Positions 1 through 9,339 are shown, counted from the stretch's first letter. The stretch: DNA of 64,000 nucleotides from Danxiaibacter flavus (GCF_041060425.1 NZ_JAULBC010000003.1:372001-436000); one strand, 5' to 3'. The notes: generated by a model not told the origin, from the letters alone. Numbers and translations: made by a program.

Positions 1-4
1 TTGT

Positions 5-51
5 GTAGAGACGTTGCAATGCGTAGAGACGTTGCAATGCAACGTCTCTAC
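5..51. repeat. 18-bp direct repeat with 13-bp palindrome
   Basis: An 18-bp unit starting GTAGAGACGTTGC occurs twice in tandem (5-22, 23-40). The second copy is followed after 3 bases by its exact 13-bp inverted complement (39-51), giving a strong hairpin. This looks like a REP- or MITE-type intergenic palindrome; the left end may lie outside the window. Confidence 0.8.
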
Positions 52-64
52 GTTCCGTGGGAAA

Positions 65-439
65 TTAAACACATGGCGGATGAAAAAACGCACGCGGCAT
101 GTTGCAAACCCGGGTATCGTTTATTGCGTTATAAACGATCCTGGTTTTATGTATATGTATAATGGGAATTCCCGAAAAGAATGATTTTGAAGAAATGATC
201 TGTTCCGGGGCAGATGATCTGTGATCTGAGTTTTGTGAATCTTTGCTTTCTTCCTGTTTAAGCTTTTTCACCATCTGGCATTGACCATTACAATGCAATT
301 CGGGCCTGGCTTTGTTTTCACAATTAACAGCAAAAGATTCAGTATTCACGTAGTAATCATAAACAATAAACGCCTTGTTATATGTCTGAACCATTACGGT
401 CAGCAATATTACAAATGCGACTATTTGTTTGGTGATCAA
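65..439 (-). CDS. small Cys-motif membrane protein (hypothetical)
   Basis: Unnamed small protein of about 124 residues. One hydrophobic N-terminal helix (around IVAFVILLTVMVQT) is followed by the pattern CENKARPELHCNGQCQM and then a Lys/Glu/Ser-rich tail. Small Bacteroidota proteins with a Cys-N-K...C-x-G-x-C-x-M/L-x-K-K-L core often sit near metal or TonB genes, so metal binding by the three cysteines is plausible but inferred. No ATG fits: a TTG at 439 begins right before the hydrophobic segment, while a longer frame starts with TTG at 478 inside a low-complexity repeat. I prefer 439. It stands alone on the minus strand. Confidence 0.6.
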   Translation of the reverse strand: MITKQIVAFVILLTVMVQTYNKAFIVYDYYVNTESFAVNCENKARPELHCNGQCQMVKKLKQEESKDSQNSDHRSSAPEQIISSKSFFSGIPIIHIHKTRIVYNAINDTRVCNMPRAFFHPPCV

Positions 440-470
440 GTTGGTGAATTTTCTGCAAAAGTAACATCGA

Positions 471-585
471 AAAGTCAAAAGTCAAAAGTAAAAATTCAAA
501 AGGGTTGACATGCACTTAACGTGCGAGTGAACACATTTAGCCGGGCAACACTCCTTTTTTACTTTTGACTTTTGAATTTTGAACT
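471..585. repeat. paired inverted low-complexity arrays (AAAAGTC/AAATTC words)
   Basis: Positions 471-503 repeat AAAAGTC- and AAATTCAAAAG-type words. Positions 554-585 carry the complementary words (TTTTGACTTTTGAATTTTG). The two arms can fold on each other around a loop of about 50 bases. They lie between the small membrane protein and the end of the ceramidase-like gene. Confidence 0.7.
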
Positions 586-587
586 TG

Positions 588-1931
588 CTACTTCCCGGGA
601 GGAACCGCAATCACCTCCCACCTGTTTCCTGCTTTAAAACCTGTAGGCCCCGGCTTGTCACGCATTATTCCGCTGAGCTTGTAATAGTTTTCCAATTGAC
701 GTATTATGATCGCTTCTCCTGCCCCGGTCTGAATTAAGTTGTCACCCTGATCAGCTCCATAACCACCCAATGCGGCAGATCTTATATCAGCTATATATCC
801 CGGCCATTTACCGCCGCTCCATGTGTAACCAAACAGGAAAGGCTTTACGCCGGCGAGCCGCATCTTATCTTTCCATTCAAGTTGCAACTGCACAAACAAT
901 TCACCCGGACAGGCTGCAATTACAACGTCCTTATTAATAATAATCGTGGAAATATTCACATTAACATTCAGCGATTTATTAAACCGGCCTGTGAATACAA
1001 GCGAATCTATTTTCAAACCGATTGAACCGCTGTTTTCTGAAGCAACCAGAGACCTGGCTAATTTAATTGTTTGAAAAGCCAGCAATTCGCCTGTCCGTTC
1101 CATTGGTCGATAATCCGTTTTAAAAGGATCATCCGGCCCTGTTCTTCTTGAACTGATCTGCAATGACTCAATATTGCCTCCTGCTCCCTGGATAAACAGG
1201 CAGGTTAAATTATTACCGAAAGCCTCTTCCACTTTTCGTGAAGCGACACCCGGATAATCTGCCGAGATCGCATAGTTAAAACAAACAATGTCTGCATGAC
1301 AAGCATAATTCATCATGATCGCACGAGGCGCTCCATTCATGTCTTCAATCTTGATTACACCAACTTCCGGGTCTACGGGACCAAAGGGAATCCTTTCCGG
1401 GTTTTCTGAAGTGTATACACTATCGCCAAACCATGATTCACGTGCATGTCCATCCTCCCGTTGAATAAGCCTGTTAAAACCGAGTTGAGGGAAACTTTTA
1501 TGGCCTGCTGCAATTTTTGCCGGAAACTTACGGGCGACGGCTTGTCCTACAGCGTCTATAATCTTGTCTTCATAAAATGATACAAACTCGTTACCCTGAA
1601 ATGTCCACTTACCTCCGGGCTGTGGTTCGGAATGGGTATGAGATGCACTGAGCATTAGTTGAGTTATGCCATACTTCTCCTTACATGCTTTAACAATGCG
1701 CTCGCTGGTAATGATGGCCAGATCAACCGCAACAAAGGCAAGCCGCACGCCGTTACCTTCCAGAACAAGTACTCTTGCGTAAATCGAATCATGTATTGGA
1801 AGAGATGTGGAAGGTGTAATATTGACTTTTGCGGTACCAGCCATTATTGTATTTTCTTCGGCCAGGACATATTGGGGCCAATAACATAACATCAGGATAA
1901 TTAAAGTAAAAACAGAAGTCAATCGTTGCAT
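588..1931 (-). CDS. neutral/alkaline ceramidase-like secreted hydrolase
   Basis: 447 residues with a Sec signal peptide (about 1-24, ending YVLAEE). The protein follows the neutral/alkaline non-lysosomal ceramidase N-terminal domain: GTAKVNITP near the start, FVAVDLAIITSE, and LSASHTHSEPQPGG, which matches the zinc-binding S-x-T/S-H-T-H-S motif, then a later NYACHADIV zinc-ligand-type segment. The family hydrolyses amide bonds of N-acyl sphingolipids. The eukaryotic-type C-terminal Ig-like domain is missing, so this is the short form common in Bacteroidota, whose substrates are mostly unproven. It lies 33-60 bp downstream of the GH71/99-like gene on the same strand and is probably co-transcribed. 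Confidence 0.8.
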   Translation of the reverse strand: MQRLTSVFTLIILMLCYWPQYVLAEENTIMAGTAKVNITPSTSLPIHDSIYARVLVLEGNGVRLAFVAVDLAIITSERIVKACKEKYGITQLMLSASHTHSEPQPGGKWTFQGNEFVSFYEDKIIDAVGQAVARKFPAKIAAGHKSFPQLGFNRLIQREDGHARESWFGDSVYTSENPERIPFGPVDPEVGVIKIEDMNGAPRAIMMNYACHADIVCFNYAISADYPGVASRKVEEAFGNNLTCLFIQGAGGNIESLQISSRRTGPDDPFKTDYRPMERTGELLAFQTIKLARSLVASENSGSIGLKIDSLVFTGRFNKSLNVNVNISTIIINKDVVIAACPGELFVQLQLEWKDKMRLAGVKPFLFGYTWSGGKWPGYIADIRSAALGGYGADQGDNLIQTGAGEAIIIRQLENYYKLSGIMRDKPGPTGFKAGNRWEVIAVPPGK

Positions 1932-1964
1932 ATTGTCTTTTTATTAGAGATGATAAGATGGCTT

Positions 1965-3242
1965 TTACTGATGGGTACTTTTATTCCGCGTCATTTGCGG
2001 TAAAGCAGCACTCAGTGGTATTTCTTTGCGAAGCATTTTACCAGCCGTTCCGGCGAGATACAGATAATAGTCACCAGGGACATCTTCCTCGAAGTGCACA
2101 AAATTGCTTTCACCTACAGGCGGGTTTTTACTGACCTTAAAGATGGCAGTACCTTCATCTATTTCGTCAAACATTGCTATGTAAAGCATTTCTGCTCCAT
2201 TCTTAAGGGCTCCATTCACCTGTTTCCAGAAAAAATTACCACGGTTTCTTGGAATCTGATTTTGCGGCGATGGATTGTACATATTGTGCCAGCTAAATCC
2301 CGGATACAAAGTCGGCACATAGTCAAGATGATTGGTTTTGCACCAGGTAATATCGTCTTTTATCAGTTGCTCAAACGATGGGTAAGATGTTTCATTAAAT
2401 CTGCCGACAAACCACGGATGAATAATATCGGCCTTGCGGAGTACATCATGGAGATGCGAATCCTTTTCTGTATCATTCCCAAATGTTCTCCAATAAGTTG
2501 GTACACCCAGCATAACCGCACATCCTCCGTATACCGGATCGTTCCTGAAAAAATCCAGCAGTTTATCTACAGCAGCCAGACCATAGCGCCTTCCATCAGA
2601 AAAACCAACACCCCATATAACGACCAGCGGCTTGCTGTTGTGATACAGGTACGTTTGCTGAGTACCGCGGTTGGTTAACTTCAAACTGTCCACCAGGAAT
2701 TTCCAATCCCGGATCAACACAGTATAATCGCTATCATGCATTCCCGACAAATCGTACATTACAGCGATAGCTCTGTTATATTTTTCAGATGCATTCAACG
2801 CATTCTTTAAAACAGTATTGTTGTGGTTTAATCCTGCCGGCCGTTTTATATCCTGCACAAAGCGCTGCATAAAAACACCATCGATACCATATTCCTTCAT
2901 CCATTTAAAATGCAGGTCGACTGTTGTGGCATCATAGGAACTAAACAGGTAAGCCGGCTTTCCATCAGGCAATTTGAATGTTGTTTCGTACGTCTTGCTG
3001 TACTCACTCACATCAGGCCATAAATCAATTTTACAATTACCCGGCGCAAACCCGCCCCTGGCAACATAATGATTCCATCCTCTTCCGGCGCCATCCTGCG
3101 GCGCATTAAACCATCCCTGGTAACCGGCCATCACCAAACCTTTGTAACTCATAAATTGTGAAGCAGCACTATGTTTTGTCTGCGACCATCCACTTAACCC
3201 AAGCGTCGCTAAATAAAGAATAAACAAACAGATCTTTTTCAT
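1965..3242 (-). CDS. GH71/GH99-like secreted glycoside hydrolase
   Basis: 425 residues from the ATG at 3242; an upstream ATG at 3269 would add nine residues before the signal peptide MKKICLFILYLATLGLSGWSQ, so 3242 is preferred. The mature protein begins with VMAGYQGWFNAPQDG, typical of the GH71/99-like group, and has a (beta/alpha)8-type layout with YGIDGVFMQRF. DEIDEGT near residues 359-365 places two glutamates three apart (about E360 and E363), as in the catalytic pair of GH99 endo-alpha-mannanases. Mannan or mannoside cleavage is therefore suggested but not proven. First gene of a two-gene minus-strand operon with the ceramidase-like gene. Confidence 0.75.
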   Translation of the reverse strand: MKKICLFILYLATLGLSGWSQTKHSAASQFMSYKGLVMAGYQGWFNAPQDGAGRGWNHYVARGGFAPGNCKIDLWPDVSEYSKTYETTFKLPDGKPAYLFSSYDATTVDLHFKWMKEYGIDGVFMQRFVQDIKRPAGLNHNNTVLKNALNASEKYNRAIAVMYDLSGMHDSDYTVLIRDWKFLVDSLKLTNRGTQQTYLYHNSKPLVVIWGVGFSDGRRYGLAAVDKLLDFFRNDPVYGGCAVMLGVPTYWRTFGNDTEKDSHLHDVLRKADIIHPWFVGRFNETSYPSFEQLIKDDITWCKTNHLDYVPTLYPGFSWHNMYNPSPQNQIPRNRGNFFWKQVNGALKNGAEMLYIAMFDEIDEGTAIFKVSKNPPVGESNFVHFEEDVPGDYYLYLAGTAGKMLRKEIPLSAALPQMTRNKSTHQ

Positions 3243-3327
3243 GTGGCGTTTTAATATTATGCAAAACAAATAACGTGTGGTTAATAAGAGGATTAATTAA
3301 TTGGTTAACGGGGAAAAAAGACAGGAA

Positions 3328-3403
3328 GATAGTAAGACCTTAAGACGTGTAAGACCGTAAGACGTGTAAGATAGTAAGACAGTAAGATGGTAAGGCTGTT
3401 AAG
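3328..3403. repeat. GTAAGAC word array
   Basis: About nine degenerate copies of the word (A/C)GTAAGA(C/T) with variants such as TTAAGACGTG. The same word array recurs at 22725-22783. No coding potential was seen. The rest of the 264-bp gap up to the sigma gene is AT-rich with no recognised motif. Confidence 0.8.
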
Positions 3404-3533
3404 ATAATCAGAAGAATAACAAAGAAGAGTAAAATAAATCCCGCTAATCCACTAATCCCAAAAATCCCGGTCAAGACAAACCCCAGTCCTTAAGCTTTCT
3501 TTAATCCATTTTTTTCTAAATCGTTTTCACTTA

Positions 3534-4121
3534 TTGGATATTTCATCTATATTTATAATTGTAACCGATTGCATTATTAGCCAATTTACTACTTATACCG
3601 ACGCTAGCCTTTGGGAATTAATTACTTATGATTCTGTTGAAGCCTTTGATGCGCTATATGAAAGGTATTGGCAAAAATTATACTCCACAGCCATAAAAAG
3701 GCTGAAAAATGAGCAGGCCGCAGAGGAAATTGTGCAGGATACTTTCATCATTTTATGGCAGAAAAGAAAGTTGCTCAAAATTGATTGCGTGGGCAAATAT
3801 CTTACCGGTATAACTAAATATGCAGTCTTTCATTATTGCGCAAAACAAAGCAAAATGAGTATAAGGCTTAAAGCAGTACCATTTTCACCGGTCGACAAAG
3901 ACCTTGAAGAATGTATCTATCGCAAACAACTGCTTCAATTTATTGAAGAATGCTCCAACGAATTACCGGAAAAGTGCCGCATGGTATTTAAGCTAAACAA
4001 ACAAATGGGTTATACCGTAAATCAAACTGCCACTGAACTACAGATATCACCCAAAACTGTAGAAGCACATATTACCCGCGCACTGAAGCATTTGAAGCTT
4101 AAGCTGGGAAGCCTGTTGTGA
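3534..4121 (+). CDS. FecI-type ECF RNA polymerase sigma factor
   Basis: About 195 residues. Region 2 is visible as EAFDALYERYWQKLYSTA, then EEIVQDTFIILWQKR, the signature of region 2.2-2.4 in Bacteroidota ECF sigma factors. Region 4 is CRMVFKLNKQMGYTVNQTA...ISPKTVEAHITRALKHLK, the DNA-binding helix-turn-helix. The frame has no ATG near its beginning; TTG at 3534 is the likely start and the first ~20 residues are uncertain. It is followed by a FecR anti-sigma gene and SusC/SusD genes, so it presumably switches on that uptake locus when its TonB receptor signals through FecR. Confidence 0.9.
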   Translation: MDISSIFIIVTDCIISQFTTYTDASLWELITYDSVEAFDALYERYWQKLYSTAIKRLKNEQAAEEIVQDTFIILWQKRKLLKIDCVGKYLTGITKYAVFHYCAKQSKMSIRLKAVPFSPVDKDLEECIYRKQLLQFIEECSNELPEKCRMVFKLNKQMGYTVNQTATELQISPKTVEAHITRALKHLKLKLGSLL

Positions 4122-4365
4122 AGAAGTGAATAGTGAATGGTCAATAGTGAAAGGTGCAGGCAGACAAACTGTTGGATATAACGCGTTTTGATCATTTCAT
4201 ACTTCCTTAGACAAATCACAGCCGTTAACCTATACTAATCTTTTGTAAAGAGGTGAACAGTGAATAGTCAATAGTCAAAGATGCAGGCAGGTAGACTATT
4301 TGATACTTGCACATTTTAATCATTTCATATTCTCCTACATAAATACTACTCCGTTAATCTGTTTA
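4122..4365. repeat. diverged tandem duplication with GAATAGTC words
   Basis: Two diverged copies of about 110-120 bp lie in tandem. Copy one begins at the sigma-gene stop (TTGTGAAGAAGTGAATAGTG) and copy two at about 4245 (TTGTAAAGAGGTGAACAGTG). Both continue with GCAGGCAG, ATCATTTCATA and CCGTTAA(C/T)CT. The 390-bp gap between sigma and FecR holds nothing else recognisable. Confidence 0.65.
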
Positions 4366-4512
4366 AAAATCGATTTCGAGCGTTGCAAATCCAATAATCC
4401 AACGAATCCTTAAAATCCTGGTCAAAATCCTGGTCAAAAATCTTTATCCAAATTATAGGGGGTATTCTCTTTTTTCTACTCTAATACATACCCATGATAA
4501 CAAATTATACAA

Positions 4513-5508
4513 ATGCTTAGTCGCCATATAAAAAAAATCGCTAAGAAGTATATAGCAGGAAAAGCATCAAGGCAGGAGATCGATATCCTTTTTCGATGGT
4601 ATGATAAAGCAGATCAGGAAGAAGAGACCCGTGCAACAGAGAATGATCCTTTATCGCAGGATTTAAAGGAACGAATGAGCGGAAAGATCCACGCGGCGAT
4701 TGATCATCCACCACAACAATCCGTAGCAATTAAAGGTAACCGAAGTAGAAAATACTTAATGGCTGCTGCATTGTTAGGAGCCGTTGTTGCGGGCACATGG
4801 TTTTGGTTTCATGAGCATAACGGCAAGGCGGGATCCGTTAATAAGTTATGTAAATATAGTGTGCCAAAAAAACAGCGGAGCAGGATAATATTGCCGGATA
4901 GCTCGGTAGTGTGGCTTAATTCAGATAGTTATATTCAATATAACGAGAATGAAAAAAGCAATACACGTGAAGTAGTTTTAAAAGGAGAAGCTTTTTTTGA
5001 CGTAAGGCACAATCCTTCAAAACCCTTTGCTGTTATTGCAAACGGAACTGTGACAAAAGTTTTGGGAACAGCCTTTAACATTAAGGCGTACGATGATAAC
5101 AAAAACGTACAAGTGACAGTAACCAGGGGGAAAGTGCAGGTGCAGAAGCAGGGCAAAACGCTGGCTGTTCTTACGCCAAATGAACAAATAACGGTGCAGA
5201 CAGAAACAGGCGTTGCCACACTACAATTGGTAAAGACAGATGCATTTACATCCTGGGCAAAAGGCGCCATTGAATTCAATAACGACACATTTGAAGAGAT
5301 TGCGTCTATTTTAAACAGGCGCTTTAATGTGCCTATTGTTTTTGCATCGGAGAAACTAAAGGCCTGCCGGTTTATAGCCGGTTTTGACGAAGGTGTGCCG
5401 GTCGAAAAAATAATTACGTTGTTGTGCAAAACGAATAGTAACACATACTGGAGCTATAGTGAAGACGGAAAAACGATTATTATAGGAGAAGTCAACATTC
5501 AAAAGTAA
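4513..5508 (+). CDS. FecR family anti-sigma factor
   Basis: 331 residues. A cytoplasmic N-terminal part (about 1-80) with KYIAGKASRQEIDILFRWY binds the sigma factor in this family. One transmembrane helix follows (about 77-98, AALLGAVVAGTWFWF). The periplasmic FecR domain is seen as LPDSSVVWLNSDSYIQY, GEAFFDVRHNPSKPFAV and VLGTAFNIKAY. A DUF4974-type secretin/TonB-like C-terminal domain (EFNNDTFEEIASILNRRFNVPI) ends the protein. It transmits the signal from the STN domain of the downstream SusC to the FecI-like sigma factor encoded upstream. Start ATG at 4513. Confidence 0.92.
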   Translation: MLSRHIKKIAKKYIAGKASRQEIDILFRWYDKADQEEETRATENDPLSQDLKERMSGKIHAAIDHPPQQSVAIKGNRSRKYLMAAALLGAVVAGTWFWFHEHNGKAGSVNKLCKYSVPKKQRSRIILPDSSVVWLNSDSYIQYNENEKSNTREVVLKGEAFFDVRHNPSKPFAVIANGTVTKVLGTAFNIKAYDDNKNVQVTVTRGKVQVQKQGKTLAVLTPNEQITVQTETGVATLQLVKTDAFTSWAKGAIEFNNDTFEEIASILNRRFNVPIVFASEKLKACRFIAGFDEGVPVEKIITLLCKTNSNTYWSYSEDGKTIIIGEVNIQK

Positions 5509-5611
5509 AAATTAAAAAAGCTGTTGATTCTCCAAATTACCAATTAACAGATAACCTCATAGTAAGGCAACTCATTTTTTGACTTTTGAATTTTGAATTT
5601 TGACGTTTGAA
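5495..5611. repeat. paired inverted low-complexity arrays
   Basis: CATTCAAAAGTAAAAATTAAAA at the 3' end of fecR and TTTTTTGACTTTTGAATTTTG (5574-5611) are inverted copies of the same AAATTCAAAAGTC words seen at 471-585. They can pair across about 60 bases. Confidence 0.6.
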
Positions 5612-5671
5612 TTAATGTAATCAAACAATTGCTTATGCCATACACAGAACCGCCATTTAATAACAGCACAT

Positions 5672-5701
5672 AAAAAATCCTTCCCCCGGAAGGGGAAGGA
5701 T
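5672..5701 (-). terminator. intrinsic terminator, antisense to susC leader
   Basis: Perfect 10-bp stem (ATCCTTCCCC at 5677-5686 with GGGGAAGGAT at 5692-5701, loop CGGAA). On the minus strand it is followed by six T (complement of 5672-5677). On the plus strand there is no T-run after it, so it works as a terminator only for leftward transcripts, although no minus-strand gene lies to its right. Confidence 0.6.
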
Positions 5702-5772
5702 ATGTTTGTTCCCACTGCATGATGAGTCGCCAAACCTGCAAGCAGAAAGGGAACTGCTTTGTACATTATTAC
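5672..5772 (-). ncRNA. candidate antisense sRNA over susC leader (1)
   Basis: Predicted only. On the minus strand an imperfect promoter box (TAAGTTTTG, 5787-5779) lies 9-17 bases upstream of the susC ATG at 5796. An intrinsic terminator on the same strand is at 5701-5672, which would give a transcript of about 100 nt antisense to the susC 5' leader. This is the weakest of three similar cases because its box has one extra base relative to TAnnTTTG. Confidence 0.3.
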
Positions 5773-5795
5773 CTAATACAAAACTTATTAAAGGT

Positions 5796-8700
5796 ATGAA
5801 ATACTCCTGTAGTTTTCATGGCACGGGCATGCCCTCTATGCCCCATTTTAATCAACTTTTTAATCTCCTCTGCAAAACAATGCGCATTGTAACGTTAACT
5901 GTAACAATATTATGCACCACTGCATTTATGTTATTGGCACGGGATACCAATGCCCAGAAACTGAATGAAGTGAGGCTTTCGCTCAAAGTAAAAGGCGAAA
6001 GACTGGATAAGATTTTGAAGAAAATAGAAAGCGAGACCACGTTTAGATTCGTTGTAGATGCAGCCGTTGCACAGAGTGTGCAAAACATTACAGTATCCGC
6101 CAACGAGGCCACATTAACAGATGTACTGGATAATATTCTTACACCCAATCACCTTTCGTATGAACAGGATGGTAATAACATCATCATCAAAAAAGACCCG
6201 CAACACATATCAGGCAACAAGTCCTACGACCTTACTCAATTTAATGGCTTTTTAAAGTTCAAAGAAGTTGTAAAGGGTACTGTTGTAGATGAAAAAAATG
6301 TTCCGCTGGCCAATGTCACCGTACAGGAAAAAGGCACCAGCAACGGTACCGTAACTAAAGAAGATGGATCGTTCAGCATTTCGGTAGAAGATGCCAACGC
6401 CATACTCTCTTTTAGTTTTGTCGGCTACCAAACACGGGAAATAAAAGTGCAGCGCAACAAGCCGGTACAGGCAACGCTGATCTCAGAAACTTCACGCCTG
6501 AATGATGTGATTGTGGTAGGTTATGCTACACAAAAGAAAACTTCATCTACAGCAGCTGTTTCTTCTGTAAAAGGTGATGAGATCGCCAAATCCCCCGTCG
6601 CAAATATTTCCAATTCACTTGCAGGAAATGTAGCTGGTATAAGTATGCGTCCCAACGGATCACAACCTGGCTATGATAATCCTGACATTCACATTCGTGG
6701 TATTGCAACAACCGGAAATAACGGTCCGCTGATTGTTGTTGATGGCGTTATCCGCAATAATATAAATGAAATTGCGCCTTCATCCATCGCGTCTGTTACT
6801 GTATTAAAAGACGCGGCAGCGGTGGCGCCCTATGGTCTTGGCGGTGCGAATGGAGTAATACTTATCACAACCAAACGCGGACAAACCGGCGCTCCCTCCC
6901 TTTCATTAAATGCCTACTACGGCCAGCAGACGCCTACCTACTACCCTTCCATGCTAAATGCGCAAGACTACATGAAGCTGCGCAATGAAGCATATTTGAA
7001 TGAAAATCCCGGCAGTACAAATATTCCGTTTTCAGAAGATCTGATCCGTGACTATGCCAGTTTAAATGCTAAGGATCCTGACAAATACCCTGTCAGCAAT
7101 ACCAAAGACATTATGCGTATGCATGCGCCCGTTCAACAATATTCAGTGCAGTTGAGCGGTGGTAGCAAAGGCGTGAAATATTTTGCAGGTATGGGTTACC
7201 TGCAGCAGGACGGCATGTTTGATCCTGTAAGTTATAAGCGCTATGATTATACATTGAATGTAGATGTAGAAGCCACTAAAACAACCACCGTGTCGCTATC
7301 AGTCATCGGTGCACTTCAAAATACGCACAGTGTTGATGCTGCAGTAAGCACAGGCCAGCTTTTCAGAAGCTCTTATAAATTAATTCCTATCACCAATTTG
7401 TATTATAGCAATGGCCTTTGGGGAGAGTTTGCGGGTAATACGCCTGTCGGTATCTTAAAAGCCGGCTATTATCAAAAGAATGGCAACACTTTACTGACCA
7501 CCATTGCCGTAGAACAAAAATTGCCTTTCATTCGCGGACTTAGTCTTAAGGGAACTTTTAGTTACGATCCCAATCAATACACGGAAAAGAAATGGCACAC
7601 TCCTTTCTATTTCTACTCACAGGATCTCACCACTAATCCTTATACATACACCAAACAGATCTCCACATCTGAAGGCGGTGCGGCAACATACACATGGCTG
7701 GAACAGGTGTATTCGCAAAACCAGATCTTCACTTACCAGGCTTACCTGAACTATCATAATTCATGGGGCAAACATGATGTAACAGGCTTGTTGGTTGCTG
7801 AAGCAAGGAACAATGATATGTCTGGCTTTTCTGCACGCAGAAACAATTTCGCGGTAAATATTGACGAGTTGAATATGGGTAGCTCGAACAAGAACGACTT
7901 TGATAATTCAGGTACATCCTCAACAGGAAGCCAGGTTGGTTACGTGTACAGGGTTGGATACAGTTACGATAACAAATATCTTTTTGAAGCATCCGGAAGA
8001 TATGACGGCCACTACTATTTTGCTCCGGATAAAAGATGGGGTTATTTCCCGGCTTTTTCTGCGGGCTGGGTACTGTCGAAGGAAAACTTCATGAGCCAGA
8101 ATTCATCATTCATTAACTATTTGAAGTTACGTGGTTCGTGGGGTAAATCAGGAAATCTTGCTGGTACTGCATTCCAGTATTTAAACGGATATGACTTATA
8201 TGGCAATGCTTATGCGTTTGGTGATGGAAACATGGTGCAGGGAGCCATTATGAGAACAGAAGCCAATCCAAATATCACCTGGGAAATATCCACTAAAACA
8301 GATCTGGGTTTTGAAGCTACTATGTTTAAAAACCTTTTGCGGTTAGAAGTCGATTATTTTCATGAGAAAAGAACCGGCATGCTGTTGCCTCCTGCCGTTA
8401 CTGTTCCGGTTGAATATGGTTTAAGTCTTTCTGACGAAAACCAGGGCGTTATGGAAAATAATGGTGTTGAAGTTACAGCAGGAACTCAGTATAGATTTAG
8501 TAATGGTCTGCAGCTGGGCCTGACCGGCAACTTTAGTTACGCTAAGAATAAAATGCTCCAGATCTTTGAAACATCCGCAACAAAAGACAACCCCAACCGC
8601 AGCAGAACAGGCAGGCCATTTGGTACGCAGTTCGGTTATAAATCAATGGGATTATTCAAAACCAGTGATGATAAAAATAACGATGGCATCATTGACGCTG

Positions 8701-9317
8701 CTGACGGATATAATGTAACACAGTTTGGCATTCTTCACCCTGGCGATATTCGTTATGCAGACCTGAGTGGCCCTGATGGTAAGCCGGACGGCAAGATTGA
8801 TTCTTATGACGAAACCGTATCAGGCAATCCTGTTTATCCGTTCATAACATATGGATTTACACCAACTGCTTCATGGAAAGGTTTTGATCTTAGCCTGTTC
8901 TTCCAGGGAGCTGCGTTGGAAAGCATTGATATCAAAGGATTTCAGACTATTCCATTCAACAACAACAACAGTAATTCAGCATACGAATATTACAATCACC
9001 GCTGGACACCGACCACACAGGATGCAAGATATCCGAGAGCAAACCAGGCCCCGTACGCCAACAATACACAGGCATCAGATTTCTGGATAATGAAAACAGG
9101 TTACCTCAGGTTAAAAACTGCAGTTTTGGGTTACACCATTCCTTCAAGAATAACACAGTCATGGAAAATGCAGCAGGTGCGTTTTTATGTATCAGGCCAA
9201 AATGTATTTACCATCAGCAAGCTGAAATACATGGATCCTGAAGTTGGTTATTCCAACCTGGAAACAGCATACCCAACACAGAAAGTGTTCATTTTCGGAC
9301 TTAACGTAACCTTTTAG
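5796..9317 (+). CDS. SusC/RagA TonB-linked outer membrane porin with STN domain
   Basis: About 1,173 residues from the ATG at 5796 (MKYSCSF); the frame is open back to 5706, and an internal ATG at 5880 sits directly before the hydrophobic signal MRIVTLTVTILCTTAFMLLA. Order: signal peptide, STN signalling domain (about 50-125, LSLKVKGERLDKILKKIES), carboxypeptidase-D-like regulatory domain (about 160-225), TonB plug starting NDVIVVGYATQKK with LKDAAAVAPYGLGGANGVILITTKRG, and a beta-barrel ending in ...GLNVTF with a terminal Phe. STN marks a transducing receptor that signals to the FecR/FecI pair upstream. SusD follows after 22 bp. Substrate unknown. Confidence 0.93.
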   Translation: MKYSCSFHGTGMPSMPHFNQLFNLLCKTMRIVTLTVTILCTTAFMLLARDTNAQKLNEVRLSLKVKGERLDKILKKIESETTFRFVVDAAVAQSVQNITVSANEATLTDVLDNILTPNHLSYEQDGNNIIIKKDPQHISGNKSYDLTQFNGFLKFKEVVKGTVVDEKNVPLANVTVQEKGTSNGTVTKEDGSFSISVEDANAILSFSFVGYQTREIKVQRNKPVQATLISETSRLNDVIVVGYATQKKTSSTAAVSSVKGDEIAKSPVANISNSLAGNVAGISMRPNGSQPGYDNPDIHIRGIATTGNNGPLIVVDGVIRNNINEIAPSSIASVTVLKDAAAVAPYGLGGANGVILITTKRGQTGAPSLSLNAYYGQQTPTYYPSMLNAQDYMKLRNEAYLNENPGSTNIPFSEDLIRDYASLNAKDPDKYPVSNTKDIMRMHAPVQQYSVQLSGGSKGVKYFAGMGYLQQDGMFDPVSYKRYDYTLNVDVEATKTTTVSLSVIGALQNTHSVDAAVSTGQLFRSSYKLIPITNLYYSNGLWGEFAGNTPVGILKAGYYQKNGNTLLTTIAVEQKLPFIRGLSLKGTFSYDPNQYTEKKWHTPFYFYSQDLTTNPYTYTKQISTSEGGAATYTWLEQVYSQNQIFTYQAYLNYHNSWGKHDVTGLLVAEARNNDMSGFSARRNNFAVNIDELNMGSSNKNDFDNSGTSSTGSQVGYVYRVGYSYDNKYLFEASGRYDGHYYFAPDKRWGYFPAFSAGWVLSKENFMSQNSSFINYLKLRGSWGKSGNLAGTAFQYLNGYDLYGNAYAFGDGNMVQGAIMRTEANPNITWEISTKTDLGFEATMFKNLLRLEVDYFHEKRTGMLLPPAVTVPVEYGLSLSDENQGVMENNGVEVTAGTQYRFSNGLQLGLTGNFSYAKNKMLQIFETSATKDNPNRSRTGRPFGTQFGYKSMGLFKTSDDKNNDGIIDAADGYNVTQFGILHPGDIRYADLSGPDGKPDGKIDSYDETVSGNPVYPFITYGFTPTASWKGFDLSLFFQGAALESIDIKGFQTIPFNNNNSNSAYEYYNHRWTPTTQDARYPRANQAPYANNTQASDFWIMKTGYLRLKTAVLGYTIPSRITQSWKMQQVRFYVSGQNVFTISKLKYMDPEVGYSNLETAYPTQKVFIFGLNVTF

Positions 9318-9339
9318 TTTTTACATTAAACATCAAACC

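Noticed and set aside
281..508. 75-codon plus-strand frame
   Set aside because: Antisense to the small Cys-motif protein and ends in the low-complexity repeat.
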